This document shows positions 1 through 6,607 of a stretch of 10,616 nucleotides of DNA, in pieces. Origin of the DNA: Alphaproteobacteria bacterium UBA1002 (GTDB lineage Bacteria; Pseudomonadota; Alphaproteobacteria; Rickettsiales; UBA998); assembly GCA_002291845.1 (NCBI GenBank), contig DBAU01000021.1:1-10616 (forward strand), given 5' to 3'. The notes beneath the pieces were generated by a model that worked only from the letters and a program-made list of their open reading frames with translations, ran no database searches and was not told the origin of the DNA. Every line of letters starts with the position of its first letter. The stretch's first letter is position 1. A program made the translations under genes and the position numbers.

Positions 1-1001
1 ATCATGTGAATATGGGGCAATCCTCCAATGACTCTTACCCAACGGCGATGCACATTGCTGCGGGCGTGGAGGTCAATGGTCATCTTATCCCTGCCCTGCG
101 TCATTTGCACGATGCGCTAAATGCAAAGGCTCAGGCTTTCCAGGATATTATCAAAATAGGCCGCACCCACCTGCAGGATGCAACGCCGATTACGCTGGGG
201 CAAGAATTCTCTGGGTACGCAACGCAGATTGCTTATGGTATTGAGCGGGTTAAAGCGACATTGCCGCGTATTTACATGCTTGCCCAAGGGGGCACGGCGG
301 TTGGTACAGGCCTGAACGCGAAGAAAGGCTTCGCCGAAGCATTTGCGGCAGAAGTTGCAAAAGTAACAAACCTTCCATTTATCACGGCGCCGAATAAATT
401 TGAGGCGTTGGCCACGCATGATGCCATGGTGGAGCTCTCTGGCGCGCTCAATGTGCTGGCGGTTTCGCTGATGAAAATCGCTAATGATATTCGTCTGCTT
501 GGCTCAGGCCCGCGCTGTGGATTGGGTGAAATTTCACTGCCAGAGAATGAGCCCGGCTCATCGATTATGCCGGGGAAAGTTAACCCTACGCAATCAGAAG
601 CAATGACAATGGTGGCCGCGCAGGTCATGGGGAACCATGTTGCCGTCACCGTGGGGGGCTCGAATGGTCATTTTGAGCTGAATGTCTTTAAGCCCGTTAT
701 TGCGTACAATGTGCTACAATCCATCCGCCTGATTGCGGATGCATGTGTGAGTTTTACCGATAACTGTGTGGTGGGAATTGAAGCCAATGTGGAGCGCATT
801 GAAAAGCTACGCGATGAGTCTTTGATGCTGGTTACCGCGCTGAACCCTCACATTGGCTATGATAATGCTGCCAAAATAGCTAAAAAAGCGCATAAAGAGC
901 ATACCACCCTCAAGCAGGCAGCCCTTGATCTTGGGTTGCTGACTGATGAGCAGTTCAAAGAATGGGTGCGTCCAGAGCAGATGATTGGACCGAGCGATTA
1001 A
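1..1001 (+). CDS. fumC: Fumarate hydratase class II, 5'-truncated
   Basis: Fumarase C interconverts fumarate and L-malate in the TCA cycle in the cytoplasm, as a metal-independent homotetramer. The frame is open from the window edge: a His codon at 3-5 precedes V-N-M-G-Q-S-S-N-D, the conserved substrate-site segment. The GTG at 6 is therefore an internal valine, and about 130 N-terminal residues lie outside the window. Visible signatures are GRTHLQDATP (about nt 159-188) with the catalytic-region histidine, and GSSIMPGKVNP (nt 555-587), the fumarase/aspartase signature on the loop carrying the catalytic serine. The C-terminal domain is complete and ends at TAA 999-1001. NMGQSSND and GSSIMPGKVNP together separate it from argininosuccinate lyase and adenylosuccinate lyase. 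Aspartase is the nearest alternative, but the overall match is to FumC. The gene converges on the leftward membrane-protein gene. Confidence 0.96.
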   Translation, partial: HVNMGQSSNDSYPTAMHIAAGVEVNGHLIPALRHLHDALNAKAQAFQDIIKIGRTHLQDATPITLGQEFSGYATQIAYGIERVKATLPRIYMLAQGGTAVGTGLNAKKGFAEAFAAEVAKVTNLPFITAPNKFEALATHDAMVELSGALNVLAVSLMKIANDIRLLGSGPRCGLGEISLPENEPGSSIMPGKVNPTQSEAMTMVAAQVMGNHVAVTVGGSNGHFELNVFKPVIAYNVLQSIRLIADACVSFTDNCVVGIEANVERIEKLRDESLMLVTALNPHIGYDNAAKIAKKAHKEHTTLKQAALDLGLLTDEQFKEWVRPEQMIGPSD

Positions 1002-1016
1002 TAAACTGAGCTTTGC

Positions 1017-1042
1017 CGATGCGTTTTTTTGATAACGCATCG
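1017..1042. terminator. Hairpin between convergent genes, possible bidirectional terminator
   Basis: A perfect 9-bp inverted repeat (CGATGCGTT at 1017-1025, AACGCATCG at 1034-1042) with an 8-nt loop sits 15 bp after the fumC stop and 10 bp after the stop of the opposing gene. The position fits a shared terminator. No U-tract follows the stem on either strand; the run of seven T at 1024-1030 lies in the stem and loop. Intrinsic termination is therefore uncertain. Confidence 0.4.
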
Positions 1043-1052
1043 ACGATTCACA

Positions 1053-1883
1053 TTAATATCCGTTATAAACACGGTCGTAGCTGTCGCACGCCGCTCCCAG
1101 CGATACGGGCATGGTGACGGGGAATAGCGGGATGATATTTACCGCAACCAATCCGAAAATGACCGAGTAGAAATCAATGCCCGCTTCTTTCATTTTGCGC
1201 GCATTGATGGCAAGCGCTTCCTTGATGCCCACATTCTGATCGACGATGACCAGCGGAACAAAAAGAAGGTATGTGACAACCAATAAGCCCGGAACAAAGA
1301 CCAGAAAAACGGCTGGCTTACCAATGACGCCATAGAGTAGCGCGGGAAGAACCCCGGGCACGATGCTTCCTAACAGTGAAAATAAAAAAATCGGTTTGGA
1401 GCGCCGTAAGAGCCAAGTGTAGAAGTCATTATGAATCAGTTGCATCCTTGCTTTTCTGGAAAGCACAATAAGATACATGTTAAAAACAAAGTATCCCCAA
1501 ACCGCACTCAGTGCACCTTGCAGAGCCGCAGAGGGAATGACGGATAGAAACATTATCCCAAATAATGCGATCATGGCAAACAGGCCTGTGATCAACGCGG
1601 TGACCTGATTCATCTGGAACATCTCCCACCCATTTCGGAATGCAGAAAAGATAGTGATGCCTTTATCAATATCCGGCGTTGATTGATCGCTCAGTTTCTC
1701 CTGATCCTCAATCACTTCGAGGAGCTGAGGATAATGCTCTGCTTCCTTGGGGTCCTCATATGCATCCACCGCCACCATAGAACGACGGGAAATCCTTCCA
1801 TTTTTAATTTTACGGATCATAGAGAGAAGATCGTAGGGACCTTCTCGCTCATTGTTTTGCACAATATAGTAAGTGTGATGCAT
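1053..1883 (-). CDS. GYF_2-like domain, multi-pass membrane protein of unknown function
   Basis: A 276-residue protein of unknown function. The N-terminal ~55 residues (YYIV...EGPYDLL...I..GRISRRSMVAVD) resemble the GYF_2/DUF4339 module, a small domain often placed at the cytosolic end of bacterial membrane proteins. After an acidic linker (about 58-75) there are about five hydrophobic segments near residues 94-116, 120-142, 166-188, 190-214 and 238-260, so it is an inner-membrane protein. The ending ACDSYDRVYNGY is polar. Start choice: a GTG at 1889 directly abuts the marR stop, but the ATG at 1883 has AGG five bases upstream (part of AGGTGG) and is preferred. With no gap after marR, the two are almost certainly cotranscribed and the MarR protein may control it. 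No catalytic motif is visible; a sensing, stress or transport-accessory role would be a guess. Confidence 0.8.
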   Translation of the reverse strand: MHHTYYIVQNNEREGPYDLLSMIRKIKNGRISRRSMVAVDAYEDPKEAEHYPQLLEVIEDQEKLSDQSTPDIDKGITIFSAFRNGWEMFQMNQVTALITGLFAMIALFGIMFLSVIPSAALQGALSAVWGYFVFNMYLIVLSRKARMQLIHNDFYTWLLRRSKPIFLFSLLGSIVPGVLPALLYGVIGKPAVFLVFVPGLLVVTYLLFVPLVIVDQNVGIKEALAINARKMKEAGIDFYSVIFGLVAVNIIPLFPVTMPVSLGAACDSYDRVYNGY

Positions 1884-1889
1884 AACCAC

Positions 1890-2267
1890 CTAGGCACACG
1901 CTGCTTTAAGTGAAGTGGTTTCAGGCAAACGCTGGACTGTTTGCTTCATAATGATATCGGCAAAATCACTGAGGAATACAGAGCCATTGATGGTCCGCTG
2001 GATAAAGACATTTCGTTTGTCATCTGCGTCTTTCTTCCGCTTTAGCAAATCCATCGCAGAGAGGGTATCAACCGCACGGCAGACAGCTGCTTTAGAGATA
2101 TCAAATTGTGCAGAAAGGCTCTTCACAGTATGAGGCCCCGTCTGCAAATAGACGGAGAGCAGGACCGCCATCTGCCGGGCTGATAAATCAAATGACAGAC
2201 TCTTCATGGCCTGCGTATTGACCCGGTGCCATAGGCCAAGCGCATCCATGGTGTTCATATCTTGCAT
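1890..2267 (-). CDS. MarR-family winged-helix transcriptional regulator
   Basis: A 125-residue DNA-binding protein, slightly shorter than the 140-160 usual for MarR. The winged helix-turn-helix spans about residues 29-95: LSARQMAVLLSVYL leads into the HTH, with recognition-helix region DISKAAVCRAVDTLSAMDLL, then the wing with the typical basic/acidic turn KRKKDADDKRNVFIQRT. MarR proteins bind palindromic operators as dimers, usually repress their own operon and respond to small ligands or oxidation; the ligand here cannot be inferred. The flanking helices that form the MarR dimer interface are short. The ATG at 2267 has GGAGAGG about 8 bases upstream. The stop is contiguous with the start region of the downstream GYF_2-like membrane-protein gene, its likely target. 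A promoter with an inverted repeat lies just upstream. Confidence 0.88.
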   Translation of the reverse strand: MQDMNTMDALGLWHRVNTQAMKSLSFDLSARQMAVLLSVYLQTGPHTVKSLSAQFDISKAAVCRAVDTLSAMDLLKRKKDADDKRNVFIQRTINGSVFLSDFADIIMKQTVQRLPETTSLKAACA

Positions 2268-2293
2268 GATGCTATCCTCTCCATCAGAGCTGG

Positions 2294-2323
2294 ATTATGC
2301 TCAGTCTGCCCTCTGAGCGTCAA
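2294..2323 (-). promoter_or_regulatory. Sigma70-like promoter with embedded inverted repeat upstream of marR
   Basis: Read on the minus strand: -35 TTGACG (2323-2318), an 18-nt spacer, then -10 CATAAT (2299-2294). Each hexamer matches the sigma70 consensus at five of six positions. Transcription would start near 2287, about 20 nt before the marR ATG, with the ribosome binding site GGAGAGG within that leader. The spacer is bounded by a perfect 6-bp inverted repeat, GCTCAG (2299-2304) and CTGAGC (2313-2318), separated by 8 nt. That position is typical of a MarR autorepressor operator. The promoter is seen directly; the operator role is inferred. Confidence 0.6.
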
Positions 2324-2329
2324 GGTGAA

Positions 2330-3775
2330 TTACTTTTTACTCTTGCGTCCAGAACGCAAAGATTTTGTATTCGCTAGATTCTCCACCAGACGGAAAAGGG
2401 AGCGTAATGCGTGTGCCTCCCCCCCTGCGGGACGTCCAGGGCGAGGTCTTACGTTCCATGCCATCATGTCTAAATGCACCCATTGCGGTGTTTTTTCCAC
2501 GAAGCGTTTGAGAAATAAAGCAGCAGCAATTGCGCCTGCGTATGGCGATTCCGGAGAATTGCTGATATCCGCGATTTTACTCTCCAGTAGATCTTCGTAC
2601 CCTGGAAACAATGGCAAACGCCATAGTGGCTCTTCTTCTTGCTCGGATAGTTTTTGTAATTGCTCCGCAAGTTGGTTGCTTGGGGTAAAAAAGGCAGGAA
2701 TATCTGTTCCCAAAGCGACACGTGCGGCACCCGTAAGAGTGGCGCAGTCGATGAGTAAATCAGGTGATTCACTGTCTGCTTCCGCAAGGGCATCGCACAA
2801 AATCACCCTGCCCTCAGCATCGGTATTGCCGATTTCTATGGTCAGTCCTTTGCGCGAGGCGATGACGTCGCCCGGGCGGAATGCGTTACTAGAAATACTA
2901 TTTTCAACCGCCGGGATCAGTAAACGAAGGCACACTGGTAGCTTCCGCTCCATAATCAGTTGTGCCAGCGCAAGAAGAACGGCCGCCCCACCCATATCCT
3001 TTTTCATTAAGCGCATGTTGGATGAGCTCTTAATGTCCAGTCCGCCGCTATCAAAGCAGACGCCTTTGCCTACTAATGTCACCTTGGGGTGGGATGGGTT
3101 GCCCCACCGTAGATCGGCCAGTCCTGGAGGGTTATCTGCCGCACGTCCAACCGCGTGAATGGCCGGGAAATTTCGCTTCAGGAGCGCATCTCCCTGAATC
3201 AGAGTTACTTTTGCACCATGGGCCTCGCCAACAGCTTTGGTATGTGCCAATAACTCGCGCGGTCCCAGATGATTGGCCGGAAGATTAATTAAGTCTCGGG
3301 CTAAATACGCCGCTTTTAACAAATGTAGGGCTTTGCGATGCGCCGTGCGATCTGAAAGACGTAGAAGCGGCAGATGGTTTTCCGGCGTGCGAAAAGCTGA
3401 AAAGCGATAACATGCAGCGCCCCAACCAAAAGCAAGCCGTGCTTGTAACTCGCTATCCTCGGCAAAGGCAGGTAAAAAACGCATGTCCAATGTATAAAGA
3501 CCCTGCGGCAATTTTGCCGGTAGGCTGGCAAGGGCCCAATTATCTGGCATGTCGAGGACACCCACCAAAACATGATCAATGCCTCCGGTTGCATCTGCAA
3601 CCATGATGCTGCGCCCCGGTTCTGGCTTAAAACGATGCAGCGATAGCCAGTTTAATACGTGTTTGGGTTGCGTTTTTTTGTAGGCCGCGAAGTGTTCAAC
3701 GGTCAGTAAGCGCAAAGGGATAGCAGAGGCACGGCCAGGTTCAGCCAGCCCCGCAACAGGCGTAAGTTCTATCAT
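2330..3775 (-). CDS. M17 family leucyl aminopeptidase
   Basis: A 481-residue cytosolic metallo-aminopeptidase that would remove N-terminal residues from peptides, usually as a hexamer with two metal ions per active site. The catalytic domain holds both family signatures: GKG...FDSGG...IK...KDMGG with likely metal and catalytic residues K237, D242, K249 and D260, and NTDAEGR at 317-323 with D319 and E321 plus R323. All ligand positions expected for M17 are present, so it should be active. The N-terminal ~150 residues are the divergent macro-like domain. The C-terminus has a basic tail (KSLRSGRKSKK). The ATG overlaps the stop of the histidine-kinase gene by ATGA and has only a weak ribosome binding site, which suggests translational coupling. 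It belongs to the PepA/PepB group, but I do not assign a symbol because several M17 paralogues are usual in Alphaproteobacteria. Confidence 0.93.
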   Translation of the reverse strand: MIELTPVAGLAEPGRASAIPLRLLTVEHFAAYKKTQPKHVLNWLSLHRFKPEPGRSIMVADATGGIDHVLVGVLDMPDNWALASLPAKLPQGLYTLDMRFLPAFAEDSELQARLAFGWGAACYRFSAFRTPENHLPLLRLSDRTAHRKALHLLKAAYLARDLINLPANHLGPRELLAHTKAVGEAHGAKVTLIQGDALLKRNFPAIHAVGRAADNPPGLADLRWGNPSHPKVTLVGKGVCFDSGGLDIKSSSNMRLMKKDMGGAAVLLALAQLIMERKLPVCLRLLIPAVENSISSNAFRPGDVIASRKGLTIEIGNTDAEGRVILCDALAEADSESPDLLIDCATLTGAARVALGTDIPAFFTPSNQLAEQLQKLSEQEEEPLWRLPLFPGYEDLLESKIADISNSPESPYAGAIAAALFLKRFVEKTPQWVHLDMMAWNVRPRPGRPAGGEAHALRSLFRLVENLANTKSLRSGRKSKK

Positions 3776-4326
3776 AGTGCGAAAGCTTCCGATTCAAGAG
3801 CACAGGCAGTGCGAGGGGGCTCGGTCGATAGTGAAACGAGACGGGTAACAGGCAGGCGGACGGTAAATAACGCCCCCTCACCCTGTATGCTGCTTACTTC
3901 AAGCTGACCCTCATGTAGTTGGACATATTCCCGCGTGAGCGTCAATCCGGTGCCCAGCGGGATTCGCTCGTAATAGTTGTTACTCGTATAGCGACCTTCA
4001 AAAAAGTCACTGATACAACGCACGAAGGTTTCATTCATGCCGATGCCGCTGTCCTTTACGTGAATCAGTACATATCCCTTTGCATCAATCTCACATTCCA
4101 GCTGAACAATCCCCTGCGGACGCGTGCACGAAATGGCATTCTCGATCAAGTTACTGAGTGCCTTAGCCATTAATCCGCGATCTACTAAAACGGTCGGACA
4201 GTTTTCATCTTGTACGTGTAGCAAAAGCTGTACATCTTTGCTGAAAGCAAAATGCTGGTGGTGATCGGAAGCGCTGCGCAAAAGCTGCGAGGGCGACGGG
4301 CTCCTCCTGCAGCTCAACAGAGCCAA
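3772..4326 (-). CDS. Histidine kinase C-terminal ATPase part, out of frame with its N-terminal half
   Basis: This frame carries the HATPase_c (GHKL) domain of the kinase whose PAS and dimerisation halves lie immediately upstream in another frame. Motifs in order: N-box LSNLIENAI, G1-box DSGIGM, an F-box-like DFFEG, and G2-box GTGLTL followed by REYVQLHEG; the G2 box has T where GTGLGL is usual. It ends in a short tail and overlaps the aminopeptidase start by ATGA. The only start available for it alone is a TTG at 4326, and the first ~15 residues (MALLSCRRSPSPSQ) look non-conserved. I therefore read it as the second half of one gene rather than an independent protein. Removing one base near 4280-4283 restores a natural join reading ...VALAALRSASDHHQHF.... 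Confidence 0.8.
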   Translation of the reverse strand: MALLSCRRSPSPSQLLRSASDHHQHFAFSKDVQLLLHVQDENCPTVLVDRGLMAKALSNLIENAISCTRPQGIVQLECEIDAKGYVLIHVKDSGIGMNETFVRCISDFFEGRYTSNNYYERIPLGTGLTLTREYVQLHEGQLEVSSIQGEGALFTVRLPVTRLVSLSTEPPRTACALESEAFAL

Positions 4327-5080
4327 GCTCTGCTTCGGAAATCGCGAGCAGATTGTTGATTTTATCTAATAACTGGACACCGCTTTGGCGAATATGCTGA
4401 AGATAGTCAGCATAGACAGGGTGTTGAAGAGGTCCAGCCACTTCCTCCTCAATCATTTGGGAAAAGCCAATCACCGCATTAAGGGGGGTGCGCAGCTCGT
4501 GGCTCATGCGCCCCAAAAACTCTGAACGGGCACGCTGCGCCAAATCGGCATTAATGCGGGCACGCACCAGCTCACGCTCCAGATGCATCTCCTGTGTAAT
4601 GTCACGCAGGGCAATCAGAATACCATTCCCTTGCCGCATGCCACTGATATGTACCCAGTGTTCAGGACGCTGCGCCAGCCGCGCGCGCAGCATGGGTTGC
4701 ATGCGCACGCTATCCGTAAAAATAATTTCTTGTAAACAATAAAGAAAATGACTTCTTGCATCCTCGCGCAACAGCCCCGGCATTTCAAAATCATTTTCTG
4801 GTGCCGACAAGCCGGTCACCCGCGCAAAGTTGCGACTCACCTTTGTGATGCAAAGGTCTTCGTTCAGCAGGCAGAGCGCCTGATCAAAAGGCCAATCCTC
4901 AAAAGCGGCTGGCGCTATTCCAGAGGGTTGAGGGGCAAGGGGAGCATGGTCTGTGGCGGCTACGCAATCAATGGTAGGTGTCAGGGCTGGCGTGGAACGA
5001 TGGTCTCGGGCCTCACGGTAAGAATGACTGAGTGACTCCTGCCACCATCCGGAGAAATAACCGCTCCACCATCCGTACAT
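4205..5080 (-). CDS. PAS-domain histidine kinase N-terminal part, frameshifted
   Basis: Sensor kinase half with three visible parts, numbered from the ATG at 5080. There is a Trp/Tyr/Gly-rich N-terminus (MYGWWSGYFSGWWQESL) and a variable Pro/Ala linker. A PAS domain covers about residues 65-165, ending in the typical ALRDITQ. The HisKA dimerisation/phosphoacceptor domain has H-box SEFLGRMSHELRTPLNAVIGFSQMI with phosphoacceptor H194, followed by the alphaproteobacterial-type EEEVAGPLQHPVYADYLQHIRQSG. No clear transmembrane helix is present, so it is probably cytosolic or peripheral. After ...EEPVALAAF the frame runs into ~26 unrelated residues and stops at 4207-4205, losing the ATPase domain. 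A GTG at 5104 is possible, but the ATG at 5080 has AAAGG six bases upstream and is preferred. With a one-base correction the full protein is 435 residues. No response-regulator gene is adjacent. Confidence 0.85.
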   Translation of the reverse strand: MYGWWSGYFSGWWQESLSHSYREARDHRSTPALTPTIDCVAATDHAPLAPQPSGIAPAAFEDWPFDQALCLLNEDLCITKVSRNFARVTGLSAPENDFEMPGLLREDARSHFLYCLQEIIFTDSVRMQPMLRARLAQRPEHWVHISGMRQGNGILIALRDITQEMHLERELVRARINADLAQRARSEFLGRMSHELRTPLNAVIGFSQMIEEEVAGPLQHPVYADYLQHIRQSGVQLLDKINNLLAISEAELGSVELQEEPVALAAFAQRFRSPPAFCFQQRCTAFATRTR

Positions 5081-5240
5081 AGATTGCCTTTCTCTCACCT
5101 TCACCGCCCAACCACTAAAATTTATCTAAAATTTTAGTTATTCATCAGGGCCAAGAATCTCTTCTTCTCGACATCCTTCTTCTTGGTTTTGGATACCAGA
5201 TATGGTGATGTCAAGAACGCAGGCTCTACATCAAGAAGAA
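5081..5240. other. Gap between folP and kinase gene, with AT-rich repeats
   Basis: No convincing gene. On the minus strand a frame that starts inside folP stays open to a TAA near 5137, encoding a lysine-rich stretch, but it lacks a good start and ribosome site. A long-loop inverted repeat, CCAAGAA (5151-5157) with TTCTTGG (5180-5186), encloses a CTTCTTCT-rich pyrimidine tract. It has no U-tract after it in the direction of folP transcription, so it is a poor terminator. Confidence 0.5.
5115..5137 (-). promoter_or_regulatory. Tandem CTAAAATTT repeats, possible promoter or operator of the kinase gene
   Basis: Two copies of CTAAAATTT start 11 bp apart (5115 and 5126), about one helical turn. 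The second is a perfect 12-bp palindrome, CTAAAATTTTAG (5126-5137). On the minus strand the palindrome holds TAAAAT (5136-5131), five of six matches to a -10 box, which would give a leader of about 45 nt before the kinase ATG. No good -35 box is visible at 16-18 bp, so this could be an activator-dependent promoter or an operator rather than a simple sigma70 site. Confidence 0.35.
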
Positions 5241-6035
5241 TTATTCTTTTCTTAAGATAGTAGTACGTAATGTTGCATGTTTGCCAATTGCGTGAACACG
5301 CAGGTAATCAATCCCTTGCATCATGAGCAGGGAGGAATAGGTCAGGGTCATTTGGTCCCGATCCTTGGCTACATACGGACTAATGCTTTGCATGAAACGT
5401 TTGCGAGAATGACCAAAGAGCAAAGGGATGCCAAGTGCTTTAAAACTTCTGGCGGAACTTAAAATAGCTAGATTTTGCGTATTGGTTTTACCAAAGCCGA
5501 TGCCAGGATCATAGAGGAGGCGATGTGCGGCGATCCCTTGTTCCTCAAGCGATTCAATCCGGCGCAGTGCGTGGGTGAGTAGATGTGCAATCACATCGAT
5601 ATCAGAGGGTAAGTGATGCAGAGGATCAGCGGGGATGCCAAGTGAATGTGTGAGCACGGCGCGACAGTTACTTTCGCGTAGCAGGGGAACCATGCCCGGA
5701 TCTTGAAAGCCACTTACATCATTAATCCAGTCTACTCCGCAAGAAAGTCCCCGGGCGGCCGTTTCAGCATGACGTGTATCGAGGCTGACAAAGCGTCCCA
5801 AGGCATGCGCCTTCGTAACAATTTCGCTAAGCAGGGGCGAAAGCCGCTCCCACTCATCCTCTGCGGATAATGCGGTGGCTCCGGGGCGGGTTGATTCTGC
5901 GCCAACATCAATTACCTCTGCCCCCTCGGCCATGAGTTGCTGTGCTTTCAACAGCGCGGCTTCCGCGGTATCATAGTGCCCACCATCAGAAAATGAGTCT
6001 GGCGTTACATTGAGAATGCCGACGAGCTGCGTCAT
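5241..6035 (-). CDS. folP: Dihydropteroate synthase
   Basis: Condenses 6-hydroxymethyl-7,8-dihydropterin diphosphate with p-aminobenzoate to give 7,8-dihydropteroate; this is the sulfonamide target. At 264 residues it is of normal length, a single TIM barrel. Motifs in order: GILNVTPDSFSDGG (6-19), VIDVGAESTRPGA (41-53), SLDTR (84-88), INDVSGF (104-110), DPGIGFGKT (177-185), GHSRKRF (208-214) and LRVH (245-248). The last is usually RVHDV; here the Asp is Ala while Arg and His are kept. The ATG at 6035 overlaps the folK stop by ATGA and also has GGAGG four bases upstream, so it is both coupled and well initiated. It takes the FolK product directly, and its other substrate would come from the divergent pabC/pabB block. 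Confidence 0.97.
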   Translation of the reverse strand: MTQLVGILNVTPDSFSDGGHYDTAEAALLKAQQLMAEGAEVIDVGAESTRPGATALSAEDEWERLSPLLSEIVTKAHALGRFVSLDTRHAETAARGLSCGVDWINDVSGFQDPGMVPLLRESNCRAVLTHSLGIPADPLHHLPSDIDVIAHLLTHALRRIESLEEQGIAAHRLLYDPGIGFGKTNTQNLAILSSARSFKALGIPLLFGHSRKRFMQSISPYVAKDRDQMTLTYSSLLMMQGIDYLRVHAIGKHATLRTTILRKE

Positions 6036-6562
6036 TTTTCCTCCGCAATGGGCGTTGACCAGTGCCGTATGGCGCTTGAGGCTCGAAACATCTCCGCGTA
6101 TTGCGCGGCTGTACGTTGGCTCAGGTCATTGGGATGGCGCCAGTCTGGACATAGATCAGCCAGCGGAACCATTACAAACTCTCGCCCTAGCATATGGGGA
6201 TGCGGCAGTATCAGATGCGGTAAGGCAACAGGCATTTCGCCATAAGCCAGCCAATCAATATCAATTTCACGTGGCCCCCAATGCCCGCGCGTTTGCCGTC
6301 CTAGAGATTGTTCCATGGCTTGCGTCATGCGCAGTAAAGTTTCAGCGGCTTCCTCTGTGCGCGCTTCAATCACCATATTCAAATAGGGCATGTTCCAGTC
6401 AGCGGGAGCATCAGGAGGTAGCAGCGCGGGCGTTTCATAAATACTCGAGCAGCGTATCCGCTGTAGTGCACCACAGTAGCGCAGCGCGGCGATCGCTTGA
6501 TGAAGATAATCCTCGCGAGGCTCGCAATTACTGCCAAGACCGATTAAAACAGAGATATTCAT
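6032..6562 (-). CDS. folK: 2-amino-4-hydroxy-6-hydroxymethyldihydropteridine diphosphokinase (HPPK)
   Basis: Transfers diphosphate from ATP to 6-hydroxymethyl-7,8-dihydropterin, the step before FolP. From the ATG at 6562 it is 176 residues, normal for HPPK. The N-terminus NISVLIGLGSN is the standard first strand and glycine turn. The SSIYET segment (39-44) and YLNMVIEART (60-69) follow, then the family signature GPREIDIDWL (96-105) with the paired Mg-binding aspartates D101 and D103, and LPHPHM (119-124). An upstream in-frame TTG at 6616 would add 18 residues of non-conserved sequence (NHFPVAPGPRDTPYV) and overlap pabC; I reject it because family members start at this strand. There is no obvious ribosome site before 6562, so a very short or leaderless transcript is possible. 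Confidence 0.95.
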   Translation of the reverse strand: MNISVLIGLGSNCEPREDYLHQAIAALRYCGALQRIRCSSIYETPALLPPDAPADWNMPYLNMVIEARTEEAAETLLRMTQAMEQSLGRQTRGHWGPREIDIDWLAYGEMPVALPHLILPHPHMLGREFVMVPLADLCPDWRHPNDLSQRTAAQYAEMFRASSAIRHWSTPIAEEK

Positions 6563-6607
6563 TATGTGTACATATGGGGTGTCCCGGGGACCCGGCGCAA
6601 CTGGAAA
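6563..6607. promoter_or_regulatory. Compact divergent control region between folK and pabC
   Basis: Only 45 bp separate the chosen starts of folK and pabC, so promoters for both must fit here or reach into the opposite gene. The region holds an AT-rich half next to folK (TACATATG) and a GC-rich half with the odd-centred palindrome GTCCC-G-GGGAC. Possible weak -10 elements exist on both strands (GATATT at 6554-6559 on +, with CTGCCA 17 bp upstream), but none is strong. Coordinated control of the two halves of the folate pathway is an inference. Confidence 0.35.

Noticed and set aside
6..8. The GTG at 6 as the true start of the fumarase gene.
   Set aside because: The frame is open upstream to the edge, and the preceding His plus the conserved HVNMGQSSND segment show it is internal to a longer FumC.
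2262..3158. A 298-codon open frame on the + strand opposite the aminopeptidase gene and marR start.
   Set aside because: It is antisense to a well-supported M17 coding region, is rich in Ser, Arg and Ala with no domain pattern, and has no ribosome site; it is a shadow of codon bias.
3772..4326. The kinase ATPase half as an independent single-domain protein.
   Set aside because: The only start is TTG with non-conserved leading residues, and the sequence joins the upstream half by a one-base correction; a frameshifted single gene is simpler.
5134..5145. A 12-base word TTAGTTATTCAT shared with 10571-10582.
   Set aside because: A few repeated 12-mers are expected by chance in a 10-kb window, more so in AT-rich sequence; there is no further similarity around it.
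5135..5300. A minus-strand reading frame from within the folP end to TAA at about 5137, encoding a lysine-rich stretch (SKTKKKDVEKKRFLALMNN).
   Set aside because: It has only a TTG as possible start after folP, no ribosome site, and other frames across this short gap are also open, so coding cannot be claimed.
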